Shown: positions 26,635 to 36,630 of the stretch, one piece after another
How the letters are laid out: each line of letters starts with the position of its first letter
Numbering within the stretch: position 1 is the stretch's first letter
Assembly: GCA_902539895.1 (NCBI GenBank)
Contig: CACBMD010000009.1
Location: forward strand, 1 to 52,268
Direction: 5' to 3'
Source of the DNA: an uncultured SAR116 cluster alpha proteobacterium
GTDB lineage: Bacteria; Pseudomonadota; Alphaproteobacteria; Puniceispirillales; Marisalimonadaceae
DNA length: 52,268 nucleotides
Program-made: the position numbers and the translations under genes
The notes under the pieces: generated by a model
Database searches by the model: none
The model's input: only the letters and a program-made list of their open reading frames with translations
Told to the model about the DNA's origin: nothing

Positions 26635-27234
26635 CTATTTAGGAGAATTAATTATAATCTTCATAGATTTTGTCTTATTATTAAATAATTCAAGAACCTC
26701 GTTTGTGAAATCAATATTTTGATTATTAAATAAAAAAACGTTTTCTTTTAGCAAAACAACATTAATATTTTTATTTATTGAAACATCCTTAATAATTTGA
26801 GCTAATAAATCCTTAATATCTTTTTGAATTTTTTGAAAAGACTTATTCAACACAGCTCTCTCATCTTTATATTTTTTTTGAATTTTAAATACTTCTTTTT
26901 TAAATAATTTTACTCTTTTTTTATATTCAGTTTCTGTCAGGTTGTTTTTATTTTTTTTTAAAAACTCTTCCTTTTCTTTGAGTAGATTTTGTTTTTGTTT
27001 AATTTTTTCATTAATTTCTTTCTCTAAAGTCAAGAATTTATTACCTAAGAGCTTCATCGCATTTGAGCTTTTTAAAATATATCTAAAGTCAACAATGCCA
27101 ATTCTATTGTTTTCAACATTATTTGAAATATTCTGAATATTTAAAACCGTATTTTTGTATTTATTTTTATTTATATACTTAGTGTATTGCTTGTCTAATA
27201 ATGTTGAAAAAACAAGAAAATCAAAAAAAAACAT
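26635..27234 (-). CDS. skp: OmpH/Skp-family periplasmic chaperone
   Basis: A 199-residue Skp-like protein. After an N-terminal stretch, the core begins RIGIVDFRYILKSSNAMK, the family's first strand and helix. Two long charged helices (about residues 72-140, Lys/Glu rich) form the tentacle-like coiled coil. The core returns in DISKNINVVLLKE-like strands near the end. Skp carries unfolded outer-membrane proteins to BamA, whose gene is immediately upstream. The N-terminus MFFFDFLVFSTLLDKQ is hydrophobic but lacks the usual basic n-region and cleavage site, so export is not obvious. It is longer than E. coli Skp (161). Confidence 0.8.
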   Translation of the reverse strand: MFFFDFLVFSTLLDKQYTKYINKNKYKNTVLNIQNISNNVENNRIGIVDFRYILKSSNAMKLLGNKFLTLEKEINEKIKQKQNLLKEKEEFLKKNKNNLTETEYKKRVKLFKKEVFKIQKKYKDERAVLNKSFQKIQKDIKDLLAQIIKDVSINKNINVVLLKENVFLFNNQNIDFTNEVLELFNNKTKSMKIIINSPK

Positions 27235-27254
27235 ATGGAATCCAATATTATAAT

Positions 27255-29528
27255 TTAAAAACTTGTACCTATGGAAAATTGAAAATTTTCTTCAATATCA
27301 TAAGTTTCACTTTGTATAGGGAATCCCCAAACCATTTGTAATGGTCCTACAGGTGTGTTCATTGATAAACCAAAACCATTTGTAACTCTCGGATTTTTGT
27401 CGTCGTAACCTTTAACACCTGATTTATAGTCAGTACCCCATAATGAACCAACGTCTGAAAAAACAAACCATTCTAACCCAGTATCCTCAGGCATAAATTC
27501 ATCAGATTTCAATTCAAAAGATAAATTATAGAAATTATTTCCTCCTACTGATTGATTGTTTCCTGTATCTCGTGGTCCCACTCCTGCGTTATCAAAGCCT
27601 CTTAAAGTTTTTCCACCCAAGATAAAACGATTTGATGATGTGATTTTATCATCAATGGACGAAATAAATCCAAAACCACTTTTCAATCCTAGTATATAAT
27701 CACCATAACTAATTGGGTAGAATACTTTTATATTAAAGACAGACTTATAAAATTTTGCATCACCACCAATTCCTGCTAGAGTATTGTCAAAATTCCACCT
27801 ATAACCAGATGAAGCGCTAAAATAACTATCTGTTGTATCTTGTGATAAACTGTAAGTCATTGAAGAAGTAGTAATTTCTTTATCCTCCTCTCCAGTTACA
27901 GAAGCAGCCGTAGAAGTGCTGCTAGTGATTGTTTCAGAGGTTGAAAAATTATACTTAATTGTCTGAGACAAGTCATTTAACTTAAAACCTAACCCAAAAT
28001 TAAATCCAGTTTTATCATTTTTAATATCTCCTTTAGAATTTTCACTTTCTTGATCATATATACTTCCAAATAAAGAAAGATGTCTGTCAAGAAAATAAGG
28101 TTCTGTCATGCCTATGTTGTAGTTAGATTTTTGATCTGATAAATTTGCTTCAAATCGTAAATTTTTTCCTTCACCAAGAAAATTTCTTTCTTTCAAACCT
28201 AGGGTAAACATTGTGTTATTTAATGAAGAATATCCAACACCCAATGATGCAGAACCAGTGTTAATTTCTTTAACTTGAATTATTATATCAATGGATTGAG
28301 AAACATTAGTATCTTTTAATTTATAGTTAACCGTTTCAAAAAAACCTAATCTTTTTAGTGAATTTATAGATAAATTAAGTTTATCTTTATTAAATGGATC
28401 TCCCTCTAAAAAAGATAATTCTCTTCTAATTACACTATCATTAGTTCTAGTATTTCCAAGTATTATAATTTTATTAATAAATTTTTTACTACTTTCAGTA
28501 ATATTATAAGTTATATCGATTAAATTTTTATGCTTTTTAATAAAAGGGACAACCTTAACAAAACTGAAACCTTTGCTCTCGAAATGTTTAATCAAATATC
28601 TAGTAGACTCATCATAAGCTCGTGAGTCAAAAAAATCACCTTTTTGTAAATACAATTGTTTTAATAAGTTTTTGTTATCGTCAATAAGTGAAGTATTAAT
28701 TTTAATTTTATCTATAGAATATCTTTGACCTTCACTAATAATAAAATTTATATTAAATCCTGAAAAATTAGGGAGAAGATCTCCTCTGGCCACTTTAACA
28801 GTAAAATCCACATAACCTCTCTGGTTATAAAATTCTCTTAGTTTTTCTTTATCATAGTCTAAACGTTCAGGTATAAATTTATTAGAACCAAAAATCTTAT
28901 ACCATGCATCTTCTTTAGTTGATATTTTTGATTTCAATTCACTATCAGAAAAGTTTTTATTGCCTATAAAATTAATGTTTTTAACAACAAGAAGAGCTCC
29001 TTCGTTAATTTCAAAATTTAAATTTACCCTTCCTTCTCCTATTTCAATTTTCTTAATATTTACTTGAGCTAAATAACGACCAATTTTTTGATATTCTACT
29101 TTTATTTTTTTTATTGAGTCACTTAAATCATTTTTATTAAAAATATCTCTTGAATTTATTGAAATTAAATTACTTAGTGTTTCATTTTCCAATAAGTCGT
29201 TTCCTGTGAAAGAAATTTCATTAATAATAGGATATTCCTCAACATTTATCAGTAGAGTATTATTATCAACTTTCAAATTTACCTTGTTAAACATACCCGA
29301 ATTATACAAGTCTTTTGTAAATTTATTTAATACTTCACTATTAAAATTTGTATTCGGGTATCCTGGAAAAAAATTTAGAATAAATGATTTAGATATTCTT
29401 TGTGTTCCGTTTATTTTGACTTTTTCAATTCTTAATTGCTCAGCATATGATAAAGAGAATTTTGCTAAAAAAATTAATATCAGCAAAAATTTATTTAATA
29501 ATAAAAATAATTTTGAAAAATTAATCAT
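27255..29528 (-). CDS. bamA: Outer membrane protein assembly factor BamA
   Basis: A 757-residue Omp85 protein. A Sec signal peptide with LLILIFLAKFSLSYA precedes cleavage near residue 29. Five POTRA domains follow (about residues 30-425), and then a 16-strand barrel. The family signature near residue 650 reads GGKTLRGFD, an L in place of V in the VRGF motif of loop 6. The protein ends in a phenylalanine (GTSF), the usual outer-membrane sorting signal. BamA inserts barrel proteins into the outer membrane. It lies between rseP and skp as in most alphaproteobacteria. A Ser/Thr-rich extracellular-type loop is at about residues 540-560. Confidence 0.97.
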   Translation of the reverse strand: MINFSKLFLLLNKFLLILIFLAKFSLSYAEQLRIEKVKINGTQRISKSFILNFFPGYPNTNFNSEVLNKFTKDLYNSGMFNKVNLKVDNNTLLINVEEYPIINEISFTGNDLLENETLSNLISINSRDIFNKNDLSDSIKKIKVEYQKIGRYLAQVNIKKIEIGEGRVNLNFEINEGALLVVKNINFIGNKNFSDSELKSKISTKEDAWYKIFGSNKFIPERLDYDKEKLREFYNQRGYVDFTVKVARGDLLPNFSGFNINFIISEGQRYSIDKIKINTSLIDDNKNLLKQLYLQKGDFFDSRAYDESTRYLIKHFESKGFSFVKVVPFIKKHKNLIDITYNITESSKKFINKIIILGNTRTNDSVIRRELSFLEGDPFNKDKLNLSINSLKRLGFFETVNYKLKDTNVSQSIDIIIQVKEINTGSASLGVGYSSLNNTMFTLGLKERNFLGEGKNLRFEANLSDQKSNYNIGMTEPYFLDRHLSLFGSIYDQESENSKGDIKNDKTGFNFGLGFKLNDLSQTIKYNFSTSETITSSTSTAASVTGEEDKEITTSSMTYSLSQDTTDSYFSASSGYRWNFDNTLAGIGGDAKFYKSVFNIKVFYPISYGDYILGLKSGFGFISSIDDKITSSNRFILGGKTLRGFDNAGVGPRDTGNNQSVGGNNFYNLSFELKSDEFMPEDTGLEWFVFSDVGSLWGTDYKSGVKGYDDKNPRVTNGFGLSMNTPVGPLQMVWGFPIQSETYDIEENFQFSIGTSF

Positions 29529-29572
29529 GTTTATATTTTATATTCTTTTTTATTAATGTATAGCATTTATAT

Positions 29573-30643
29573 TTAGAACCCTAAATCAAAAGCTGTTACT
29601 AATATCATTAAGAAAATTAAAAATAAAAAACCAAATTTGAGCAAAAATAATTGTATAGAACCTGGCAGAGGTTTTCCAAAGACCAACTCATAAGTAAAAA
29701 GTAGAATATACCCACCATCTAAAGCTGGAATTGGTAATAAATTTATCAAACCTAAGTTTATAGACAAAATTGCCATTAAAAAAATTATTGATGCCAAGCC
29801 TCTATCTAAACTTGTGCCAGAAATTTTCGCAATACCAATAGGACCCAACACATCTTTTTTGTCAACTTCAAACGATAATAGAGCATTTAAACCTTTTACC
29901 CACTCAAATGTCATGTTCATTGAATCTAACACTCCAAACTTTAAAGCTGGCAAAATAGATAAAGTAATTAACTCCAAAGGCGCTGCAGTAACACCAATCC
30001 TACCCAATAATTTTTTTGACTTTTTTTCATAAAATTCATCAGGAACAATGTTAATATAAAAAATATTCTCATTTCTTAAAACTTTAAATAGAAGATTATT
30101 TTTAGGATTTTTTTCAACAATATTTTTAATATCATTAAAATTTTTTATTTTCTTATTATTTATACTAATGATTTTATCCCCAGAGATAATTCCACCAATT
30201 TTAGCTGGTTTATTTTCTAATACTTCATTTATAATTGGCGGAGAAACATATCTACCATTAAAATAATAAAGGCTAGTAATTAAAAGTATTCCTAAAATTA
30301 AATTAGCTAAAGGGCCAGACAAAACAATCAGAAATCTAGAAAACAAATTTGCTTGCAAAAAAGTATCTTTTTCTAATAGGTTTTTATCATTTTTGTTTGT
30401 AAAATTTATAAGTTCACCTTTCATTTTCACATAACCACCTAATGGTATTAAGGAAAATTTCCATCTAGTGTTGTTTTTGTCAGTATAACCAAATATTTCA
30501 GGCCCAAAACCAATTGAGAAAGATTCTACGCTTACACCAGATTTTTTTGCAGCATAATAATGCCCGAGTTCATGAAAAAATATCAAAGGGGTTAAAACAA
30601 TAAAAAAACCTAACAATGATGTAAAAAAACCACTCTCAATCAT
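29573..30643 (-). CDS. rseP: Site-2 intramembrane zinc metalloprotease RseP
   Basis: A 356-residue S2P protease. The zinc motif HELGH (residues 24-28) is in the first helix, and the second metal-site motif is NLLPIPALDGG near residue 295. One PDZ domain sits between them (EVLENKPAKIGGIISGDKII). The family length for alphaproteobacteria with one or two PDZ domains is 350-450, so this is at the short end with a single PDZ. It cleaves membrane-bound anti-sigma factors and signal peptide remnants. dxr ends 1 nt upstream. Confidence 0.95.
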   Translation of the reverse strand: MIESGFFTSLLGFFIVLTPLIFFHELGHYYAAKKSGVSVESFSIGFGPEIFGYTDKNNTRWKFSLIPLGGYVKMKGELINFTNKNDKNLLEKDTFLQANLFSRFLIVLSGPLANLILGILLITSLYYFNGRYVSPPIINEVLENKPAKIGGIISGDKIISINNKKIKNFNDIKNIVEKNPKNNLLFKVLRNENIFYINIVPDEFYEKKSKKLLGRIGVTAAPLELITLSILPALKFGVLDSMNMTFEWVKGLNALLSFEVDKKDVLGPIGIAKISGTSLDRGLASIIFLMAILSINLGLINLLPIPALDGGYILLFTYELVFGKPLPGSIQLFLLKFGFLFLIFLMILVTAFDLGF

Positions 30644-31795
30644 TTATAAAAATTTCCTTTTAATTAGATTTAATGCATTTATTCTTGCTATATTATCTAT
30701 TTCAATTATGTCATCGATATTTTTGGGAATAGATGGTTTGCAAACATTTAGAGTTTCGTAAACAATATTATATATATCTGTAAATTTAACTTTATTTTTC
30801 AAAAAAGCGTCAACAGCAATTTCGTTTGAAGCATTTAAAACAATGGGAGAGCAATGAGAACTTTCAAGCACTTCCCAACCTAATTTTAATCCTGGGAATT
30901 TTTTTAAATCAGGTTCAAAAAAATTTAGATTACTAATATTGTTTAATGATAATTTTTTTAGGTTTAAATCTATTCTTTCAGGCCAATTAAGAGCAACACT
31001 TAATGGTGTTATCATGTCAGGAAAACCTAAGTTTGCTAAAATTGAACCATCTTTATAATGAACTAAACCGTGAATAATATGTTCAGGATGAACTGTAACT
31101 TCAATTTTATCACTTTTAATATTAAAAAGCACGGAAGCTTCTATTATTTCTAATGCTTTATTGAACATAGTAGCGCTATCAACTGATATCTTTTCGCCCA
31201 TTTTCCAAACAGGATGTTTAATTGCATCTTTTGGTTTAATATTTTTAAAATTATCAATGGGCATATTTAAAAAAGGACCTCCTGATGCAGTAAGTGTAAT
31301 AAAATCAACATTAGCAATATTATTTTTTTCTAAACATTGAAATATTGCGCTGTGCTCAGAATCCACTGGCAAAATTCTAACTTTCTTCTCATAACTTTTT
31401 TCCATAAAAATTTTACCAGCAGATACTAATGTTTCTTTATTTGCTATTGCAAGATTGTTTTCAGCATTAATTGCTGCAAATGCTGGGTACAAACCCGACA
31501 TCCCAATTATTCCTAAAATCACAATATCGCAATTTATTTTTGCTAACTCAATTAAACTATACTGGCCTACATTTAATTCATTTTTACCATAATATGAGTT
31601 AGCATTTTTAGGATCAGATAATACAACATTAGGAACATCGAATTCATTTACTATTTTACTTAATAATTCTACGTTGTTATGAGCAGAAACACCAATAAGA
31701 TTAAATCTTTCTTTATTTTTTCTTAAAAGCCGCAAAGAAGAGTCGCCTATAGAACCAGTCGCTCCCAACAATATAATATTTTTTTTAATATCCAT
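30644..31795 (-). CDS. dxr: 1-deoxy-D-xylulose 5-phosphate reductoisomerase
   Basis: A 383-residue DXR. The NADPH-binding motif is LLGATGSIGDSSLRLLR at the N-terminus. Metal and substrate residues lie in PVDSEHSAIFQCL, LTASGGPFLNMP and MGEKISVDSATMFNKALEIIEA. This is the first committed step of the MEP isoprenoid pathway. It abuts rseP and follows cdsA. The downstream use of isoprenoid units is represented by uppS two genes upstream. Confidence 0.98.
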   Translation of the reverse strand: MDIKKNIILLGATGSIGDSSLRLLRKNKERFNLIGVSAHNNVELLSKIVNEFDVPNVVLSDPKNANSYYGKNELNVGQYSLIELAKINCDIVILGIIGMSGLYPAFAAINAENNLAIANKETLVSAGKIFMEKSYEKKVRILPVDSEHSAIFQCLEKNNIANVDFITLTASGGPFLNMPIDNFKNIKPKDAIKHPVWKMGEKISVDSATMFNKALEIIEASVLFNIKSDKIEVTVHPEHIIHGLVHYKDGSILANLGFPDMITPLSVALNWPERIDLNLKKLSLNNISNLNFFEPDLKKFPGLKLGWEVLESSHCSPIVLNASNEIAVDAFLKNKVKFTDIYNIVYETLNVCKPSIPKNIDDIIEIDNIARINALNLIKRKFL

Positions 31796-31797
31796 TA

Positions 31798-32643
31798 TTA
31801 AAGTTTCAAAGTAATAGAAATATATAAAAAAGGTATTACAACAAAATATCCATCAAATCTGTCCATTAAACCTCCGTGTCCAGGGATTAAATTCCCACTA
31901 TCCTTTACACCTATTTTTCTTTTAAAAGCAGATTCTAAAAGGTCTCCAGAAAAAGCAAGAACACCTATAAAAAAGCCATAAATTAAAGAATATAAAACAT
32001 TAAAGTTCATTAAATCCTTGATTAAATAAGAAATGAAAATAGTAGAAGCAAATCCAATTATAGTACCTTCAATCGTCTTGCCTTTACTGATCGTAGGAAT
32101 TATTTTTCTTTTACCAAATAATTTACCTCCTAAATATGCAAAAATGTCCATAGTGCTAACTAAAATAACAGCATATAAGACAGTATATAATCCATTTTGA
32201 AAATTCAAAATAGCTATTAAAGCAAAAAAAGAAAGAATTATTAAATTTGATAAGATAAAATTAATGAAATTTGACTTATTGTAGAAAAGAAAAATGATAT
32301 TAAAAAAAACTGCAATAAAAAGACAGGTAATATAATTATTAAAAAACAAATAAACTATTTCTATTTCATAAATTTCAAAAATTGTAAAAAATAAAAAAAT
32401 TACTTGCAAAAACAAAATTTTAAAAACCTGTAATTTTTGTAAAATTTTAGAAGTTAATTTTTCATATTCAAAAAAAACAAAGCTGAAAAAAATGGAAAAG
32501 AAAATTGAAACAAAAGGATTTCCTAATAAAATTAAAAATAAAAAAAAGAAAGATAATATTGTGGTTGAAATGAACCTTTGTCTAAATTCTTGAACATTAG
32601 TTATAGATATCATGTTTTTGAAAAGTTTAATTATCCCCACCAT
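31798..32643 (-). CDS. cdsA: Phosphatidate cytidylyltransferase
   Basis: A 281-residue integral membrane enzyme with about eight helices. The CDP-alcohol signature is SAFKRKIGVKDSGNLIPGHG followed by GLMDRFDG near the C-terminus. It makes CDP-diacylglycerol for all phospholipids. Two starts are possible: ATG 32643, which overlaps uppS by 17 nt, or ATG 32613 (MISITNVQEFRQRF), which fits the usual CdsA N-terminus slightly better. Neither has a clear ribosome binding site. The hydrophobic part is very rich in Phe and Ile. Confidence 0.95.
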   Translation of the reverse strand: MVGIIKLFKNMISITNVQEFRQRFISTTILSFFFLFLILLGNPFVSIFFSIFFSFVFFEYEKLTSKILQKLQVFKILFLQVIFLFFTIFEIYEIEIVYLFFNNYITCLFIAVFFNIIFLFYNKSNFINFILSNLIILSFFALIAILNFQNGLYTVLYAVILVSTMDIFAYLGGKLFGKRKIIPTISKGKTIEGTIIGFASTIFISYLIKDLMNFNVLYSLIYGFFIGVLAFSGDLLESAFKRKIGVKDSGNLIPGHGGLMDRFDGYFVVIPFLYISITLKL

Positions 32644-33313
32644 ATTTTCTTTTTCTTTTAGAGTAATCTAAGATACAATTTTCTAAAATTAATTTATCAA
32701 AATCAGGCCACATTTGTGGTAAAAACATCAACTCAGTATAAGCCAAATCCCACAGTAAAAAATTTGACAACCTTATCTCTCCACCTGTCCTTATTAATAG
32801 ATCTGGATCTGGTAAATCTTTGTTTAATGTATATTTCTTAAAGTCCTTTTCACTTATAGGTTTGGAATTTTTATCATAAATTAAAATTTTATTGATTGCA
32901 GAAATAATATCTAATCTACCGCCGTAATTTAAAGCTAAAGTTATAACAACACCTTGATTTAATTGTGAATTATTTTGAATAATTTCTATCTTATTTTTTA
33001 TTTTCTCTTCGAATGCTGATAAATCACCAATAAACCTAACTCTGAAATTATTTTCGTTAATTTTTGAAATTGTCTGATCTAAAAATTGATTTAATAAACT
33101 CATTAAAAAAGAGATTTCTCTTTTAGATCTTTTCCAATTTTCTGTAGAGAAAACAAAAACAGTAAGAAATTTTAATTTAAACTCTTGAATATCATTTATA
33201 ATATTCCATAAATTTTCAGCACCTTTTTTATGACCTTCATAAGAAGGTAATTTGTTAGCAATTGCCCAACGTCTATTGCCATCCATTATAATAGCTATAT
33301 GATCTAATTTCAT
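32627..33313 (-). CDS. uppS: Isoprenyl transferase (undecaprenyl diphosphate synthase)
   Basis: A 228-residue cis-prenyltransferase. Signature segments are HIAIIMDGNRRWA (catalytic Asp), GHKKGAENL, VFVFSTENWKRSK, ALNYGGRLDI and DPDLLIRTGGEIRLSNFLLWD. It makes the C55 lipid carrier for peptidoglycan and O-antigen. The length is near the low end of the family (about 230-255). It overlaps cdsA at its 3' end and follows frr after 2 nt. Confidence 0.97.
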   Translation of the reverse strand: MKLDHIAIIMDGNRRWAIANKLPSYEGHKKGAENLWNIINDIQEFKLKFLTVFVFSTENWKRSKREISFLMSLLNQFLDQTISKINENNFRVRFIGDLSAFEEKIKNKIEIIQNNSQLNQGVVITLALNYGGRLDIISAINKILIYDKNSKPISEKDFKKYTLNKDLPDPDLLIRTGGEIRLSNFLLWDLAYTELMFLPQMWPDFDKLILENCILDYSKRKRKYGGDN

Positions 33314-33315
33314 AA

Positions 33316-33873
33316 TTAATTGTCTAATATTTCTTTTTCTTTATTTGAAAAGACTTCATCAATATTATTAATAATTTCATCAGTGATTTGTTGAATTAAT
33401 ATTTCATCTTGATGTTTTTGATCTTCACTAATTTCACCATTTTTTTGAAGCTTTCTTACATTTTCAACATAATCTCTTCTGATGTTTCTAACAGCGATTT
33501 TAGAGTTTTCAGCATATTTAGCTGCAACTTTAGTAATTTCTATCCTTCTTTCTTCAGATAAAGGAGGAATATTAATCCTAATTACATTGCCTTCAACCAT
33601 TGGATTAAGACCTAATGGGCTCTCTCTTATACTTTTTTCTGTTGCAGCTACTACGGAACTATCCCATATATTCACTAACAATAATCTAGGCTCTGGAACG
33701 CTAATAGTACTAACTTGGTTTATTGGCATTAAACTTCCATATGCATTTACGCTTATTTGATCTAGCATCGTAGAAGATGCTCTACCAACTCTAAGCCCAC
33801 TTAAATCTTTTTTGAGGGAATCTATAGCTTTTTCCATTCTAGTTTTGATCTCATTGGATTTTAGCTCAACCAT
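33316..33873 (-). CDS. frr: Ribosome recycling factor
   Basis: A 185-residue RRF of exact family length. The tRNA-mimicking three-helix domain starts near the N-terminus (MEKAIDSLKKDLSGLRVGRAS) and returns at the C-terminus (RRIEITKVAAKYAENSKIAVRNIRRD), with the small domain between. The conserved GRASSTMLD and PPLSEERR segments are present. It splits post-termination ribosomes with EF-G. pyrH lies 11 nt upstream, the usual order. Confidence 0.98.
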   Translation of the reverse strand: MVELKSNEIKTRMEKAIDSLKKDLSGLRVGRASSTMLDQISVNAYGSLMPINQVSTISVPEPRLLLVNIWDSSVVAATEKSIRESPLGLNPMVEGNVIRINIPPLSEERRIEITKVAAKYAENSKIAVRNIRRDYVENVRKLQKNGEISEDQKHQDEILIQQITDEIINNIDEVFSNKEKEILDN

Positions 33874-33884
33874 AGAAATACCTC

Positions 33885-34601
33885 CTAATCAGAAATTATA
33901 GTGAAAGAACCTGCACCTTTTAAAACTTTTGTAAGGTTTTTATTTTTATTTATAGAACAAACCACAATTGGTATTTTATTTTCTCTAGCTAACGATATAG
34001 CTGATGCATCCATGACTTTAAGATCTTTACTTAATACATCAAGATAATTGAGGTTTTTAAATTTAACGGCATTTTTATCTTTTTTTGGATCAGCAGAATA
34101 CACACCATCAACAAGGGTTGCTTTAATAATTGCATCGCAATTCATTTCCGAAGCTCTGAGAGCGGCTGCTGTATCTGTTGTAAAATACGGGTTGCCAGTT
34201 CCAGCAGCAAAAATCACTACCCTACCTTTTTCCATATGCCTCTTTGCTCTTCTTCTAATATATTGCTCACAAACTGCAGAAATAGGCAAAGCTGATTGGA
34301 CTCTTGTTTGAATTCCAATTTTTTCCATAGCATTTTGAATTGCTAAGCTGTTCATAACAGTAGCCAGCATACCCATGTAATCTCCAGTAGCTCTGTCCAT
34401 ACCGTTTTGAGCATTTGAAATACCTCTATAAATATTACCACCACCCACTACTATACATAACTGAACACCTAATTTAACAACCTCATGAATTTGATTTGCA
34501 AATGACTTTACAACTGAAGAGTTTATACCAAAAGAATCTTCTCCCATAAGAGACTCACCAGATATTTTGAGAAGAATTTTTTTCCATTTAAAATTATTCA
34601 A
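33885..34601 (-). CDS. pyrH: UMP kinase
   Basis: A 238-residue amino-acid-kinase-fold UMP kinase. The N-terminus [15 protein letters not shown] is the family signature, followed by [10 protein letters not shown] and [16 protein letters not shown]. The C-terminal ATP region includes [15 protein letters not shown] and [12 protein letters not shown]. It phosphorylates UMP to UDP. The start is a TTG at 34601 with AGGA about 8 nt upstream. It lies between tsf and frr. Confidence 0.98.
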   Translation of the reverse strand: MNNFKWKKILLKISGESLMGEDSFGINSSVVKSFANQIHEVVKLGVQLCIVVGGGNIYRGISNAQNGMDRATGDYMGMLATVMNSLAIQNAMEKIGIQTRVQSALPISAVCEQYIRRRAKRHMEKGRVVIFAAGTGNPYFTTDTAAALRASEMNCDAIIKATLVDGVYSADPKKDKNAVKFKNLNYLDVLSKDLKVMDASAISLARENKIPIVVCSINKNKNLTKVLKGAGSFTIISD

Positions 34602-34626
34602 AACTATTCCTGAAATTTTATTTTTA

Positions 34627-35553
34627 TCACTTTATACCAGCTGTCGCTGCAACTTCAGCTGCAAAATCATTTTCAGCCACTTCAATGCCTTCACCTAATT
34701 TTAATATTTTAAAATCCTTAATTTTAACTTCAGTTCCAAGATCATCAGATAATCTCTTTATAACATCTTTGATTTTAGTTTCACCATCAATTACTGAAAC
34801 TTGTTCATTTAAAACAACTTCTTGAAAAAATTTTTGTAGTCTCCCTTGGACCATTTTTTCTGCAATTTCTTTAGGCTTTCCAGTTGACATTGCTTGATCA
34901 ATTAAAACTTCTTTTTCTCTTTTCACTAAATCGCTATCAAGATCATCAATATTTAGAGCTTTAGGAGAAGTAGCTGCTATATGCATAGCAATTTGTTTAC
35001 CTACATCTAATAATTGACTTTGTTTAGCTTGAGACTCAATAGCTACAATTACTCCTAATTTTCCAAGATCCTCTGCAATTTTATTATGTATATATGAAGC
35101 TATAACTCCCTCTGATACCTCAAGATATTCTACTCTTCTTATATTCATATTCTCGCCAATAGTAGCAATGTTGTTATTTAGTTCTTGATCTACAGATCTA
35201 TCTGTATCGGGAAAAGGTAATTTTTTTAGAGCGTTAATGTCAGAATTGTTTGAAAGAACTAAATTACTACAATTTTTAACAAAATTTTGGAATAATTCAT
35301 TTCTTGCTACAAAGTCTGTTTCGGAGTTTATCTCTACGATTGCTCCTTTAACTTCACTTGTACTTATGCCTATTAAGCCTTCAGCTGCAACTCTGTTGGA
35401 CTTTTTTGCTACAGCAGACAAGCCTTGTTTTCTAAGCCAATCAATTGCGTCTTCCATGTTTCCATTAGATTCAACTAAAGCTTTTTTACAGTCCATCATG
35501 CCTGCACCACTTTTTTCTCTTAATTCTTTAACCATTGATGCTGACAAAGTCAT
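34627..35553 (-). CDS. tsf: Elongation factor Ts
   Basis: A 308-residue EF-Ts. The N-terminal UBA-like domain has [16 protein letters not shown], and the core carries [28 protein letters not shown] with the TDFV motif that contacts EF-Tu Mg site. The second half of the core and the C-terminal coiled coil follow. Length is normal for alphaproteobacteria. It exchanges GDP for GTP on EF-Tu. The gap to rpsB is 61 nt. Confidence 0.98.
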   Translation of the reverse strand: MTLSASMVKELREKSGAGMMDCKKALVESNGNMEDAIDWLRKQGLSAVAKKSNRVAAEGLIGISTSEVKGAIVEINSETDFVARNELFQNFVKNCSNLVLSNNSDINALKKLPFPDTDRSVDQELNNNIATIGENMNIRRVEYLEVSEGVIASYIHNKIAEDLGKLGVIVAIESQAKQSQLLDVGKQIAMHIAATSPKALNIDDLDSDLVKREKEVLIDQAMSTGKPKEIAEKMVQGRLQKFFQEVVLNEQVSVIDGETKIKDVIKRLSDDLGTEVKIKDFKILKLGEGIEVAENDFAAEVAATAGIK

Positions 35554-35614
35554 TTTTTTTCCTTTCTAATTTATAATAGGTACTATCAAATTTATATTAG
35601 TTTATATATTTTAT

Positions 35615-36496
35615 TTAATCATTTTTGATTGGGCTATCTTCATTTTGAACTTCTTCAGTAGAAGTGCTTAAATTAATATTATCGTTATTTTCAGCATCCT
35701 TACTAGTAATAACCTCCTGCACATTATCTTCAGTTGGAACATCATCTATTATTTTTTCTTCTGCTAAATCTTCTGTCTCACCAATGTCAACACCACTTTC
35801 CTCTAAATTAGTCTCTAATCCCTTCAAAACAGAAGCAGCAATTAAATCACAATATAAAGAGATTGCTCTTAATGCATCGTCATTACCAGGTATAGGGTAA
35901 TCTACATTAGATGGATTGGTATTAGTGTCACATATGGCAATAACTGGTATTTTCAGGTTATTGGCTTCCAAAACTGCAATAGCCTCTTTATTTGTATCTA
36001 TTACAAATAATGCGTCTGGAATACCATTCATGTCTTTGATCCCACCTAGGGTTAAATCTAGCTTTTCCTTTTGCCTTTCTATATTAAGTCTTTCTTTCTT
36101 GGTTAAATTATTAATTTCCCCAGATGACATTCTATCTTCTAAATTTTTAAGTTTTTTTATAGATTTAGACACGGTCTCCCAATTCGTTAACATGCCACCT
36201 AACCATCTATGATTTACATAATATTGTCCACAGTTGGTTGCTGCTTGTGCAATTAAATCTGAAGCAGAACGTTTTGTTCCAACAAATAGGAATTTCCCTC
36301 CATTTTTAGCAATTGATTGCACCGCTTCTAATGCTTCATATAGCATAGGAACAGTTTTTTCTAAATTGATGATATGAATGCTATTTCTTTTGCCAAATAT
36401 GTATGGTGACATTTTTGGGTTCCATCTTCTAGTATGATGCCCAAAATGTACCCCAGCTTCAAGCAACTGACGCATTGTAAACGTAGGTATTGACAT
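35615..36496 (-). CDS. rpsB: 30S ribosomal protein S2
   Basis: A 293-residue S2. The core has [48 protein letters not shown], and [20 protein letters not shown], ending near residue 232. The last ~60 residues are an acidic, Glu/Asp/Asn-rich tail that looks disordered, as in some alphaproteobacterial S2 proteins. AAAAGGA stands 6 nt before the ATG. The 134-nt leader can fold into a pseudoknot (see the leader entry), consistent with S2 autoregulation. tsf is downstream in the same operon. Confidence 0.97.
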   Translation of the reverse strand: MSIPTFTMRQLLEAGVHFGHHTRRWNPKMSPYIFGKRNSIHIINLEKTVPMLYEALEAVQSIAKNGGKFLFVGTKRSASDLIAQAATNCGQYYVNHRWLGGMLTNWETVSKSIKKLKNLEDRMSSGEINNLTKKERLNIERQKEKLDLTLGGIKDMNGIPDALFVIDTNKEAIAVLEANNLKIPVIAICDTNTNPSNVDYPIPGNDDALRAISLYCDLIAASVLKGLETNLEESGVDIGETEDLAEEKIIDDVPTEDNVQEVITSKDAENNDNINLSTSTEEVQNEDSPIKND

Positions 36497-36510
36497 AATT
36501 TATCCTTTTA

Positions 36511-36568
36511 CCGGTTAATGTTAAAGTAATGTTTACGAACACCGGATGGCTTAAAAACCAAACATTAC
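36511..36568 (-). promoter_or_regulatory. Candidate structured rpsB leader with pseudoknot
   Basis: On the minus strand GTAATGTTT (36568-36560) pairs over 9 bp with AAACATTAC (36534-36526). The 25-nt interval holds a small GGTT/AGCC hairpin and CCGGT (36545-36541), which can pair with ACCGG (36515-36511) downstream of the stem, 15 nt before the start codon and next to the AAAAGGA ribosome binding site. Such a fold could mask translation initiation when S2 binds. rpsB leaders are known to be autoregulated in gammaproteobacteria; here the fold itself is my inference. Confidence 0.5.
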
Positions 36569-36630
36569 ACAAGATTTTTATCTCTTAGATTACTTTCATT
36601 AATTTTGCAAGTTTTAAAATTAATAGAAAA

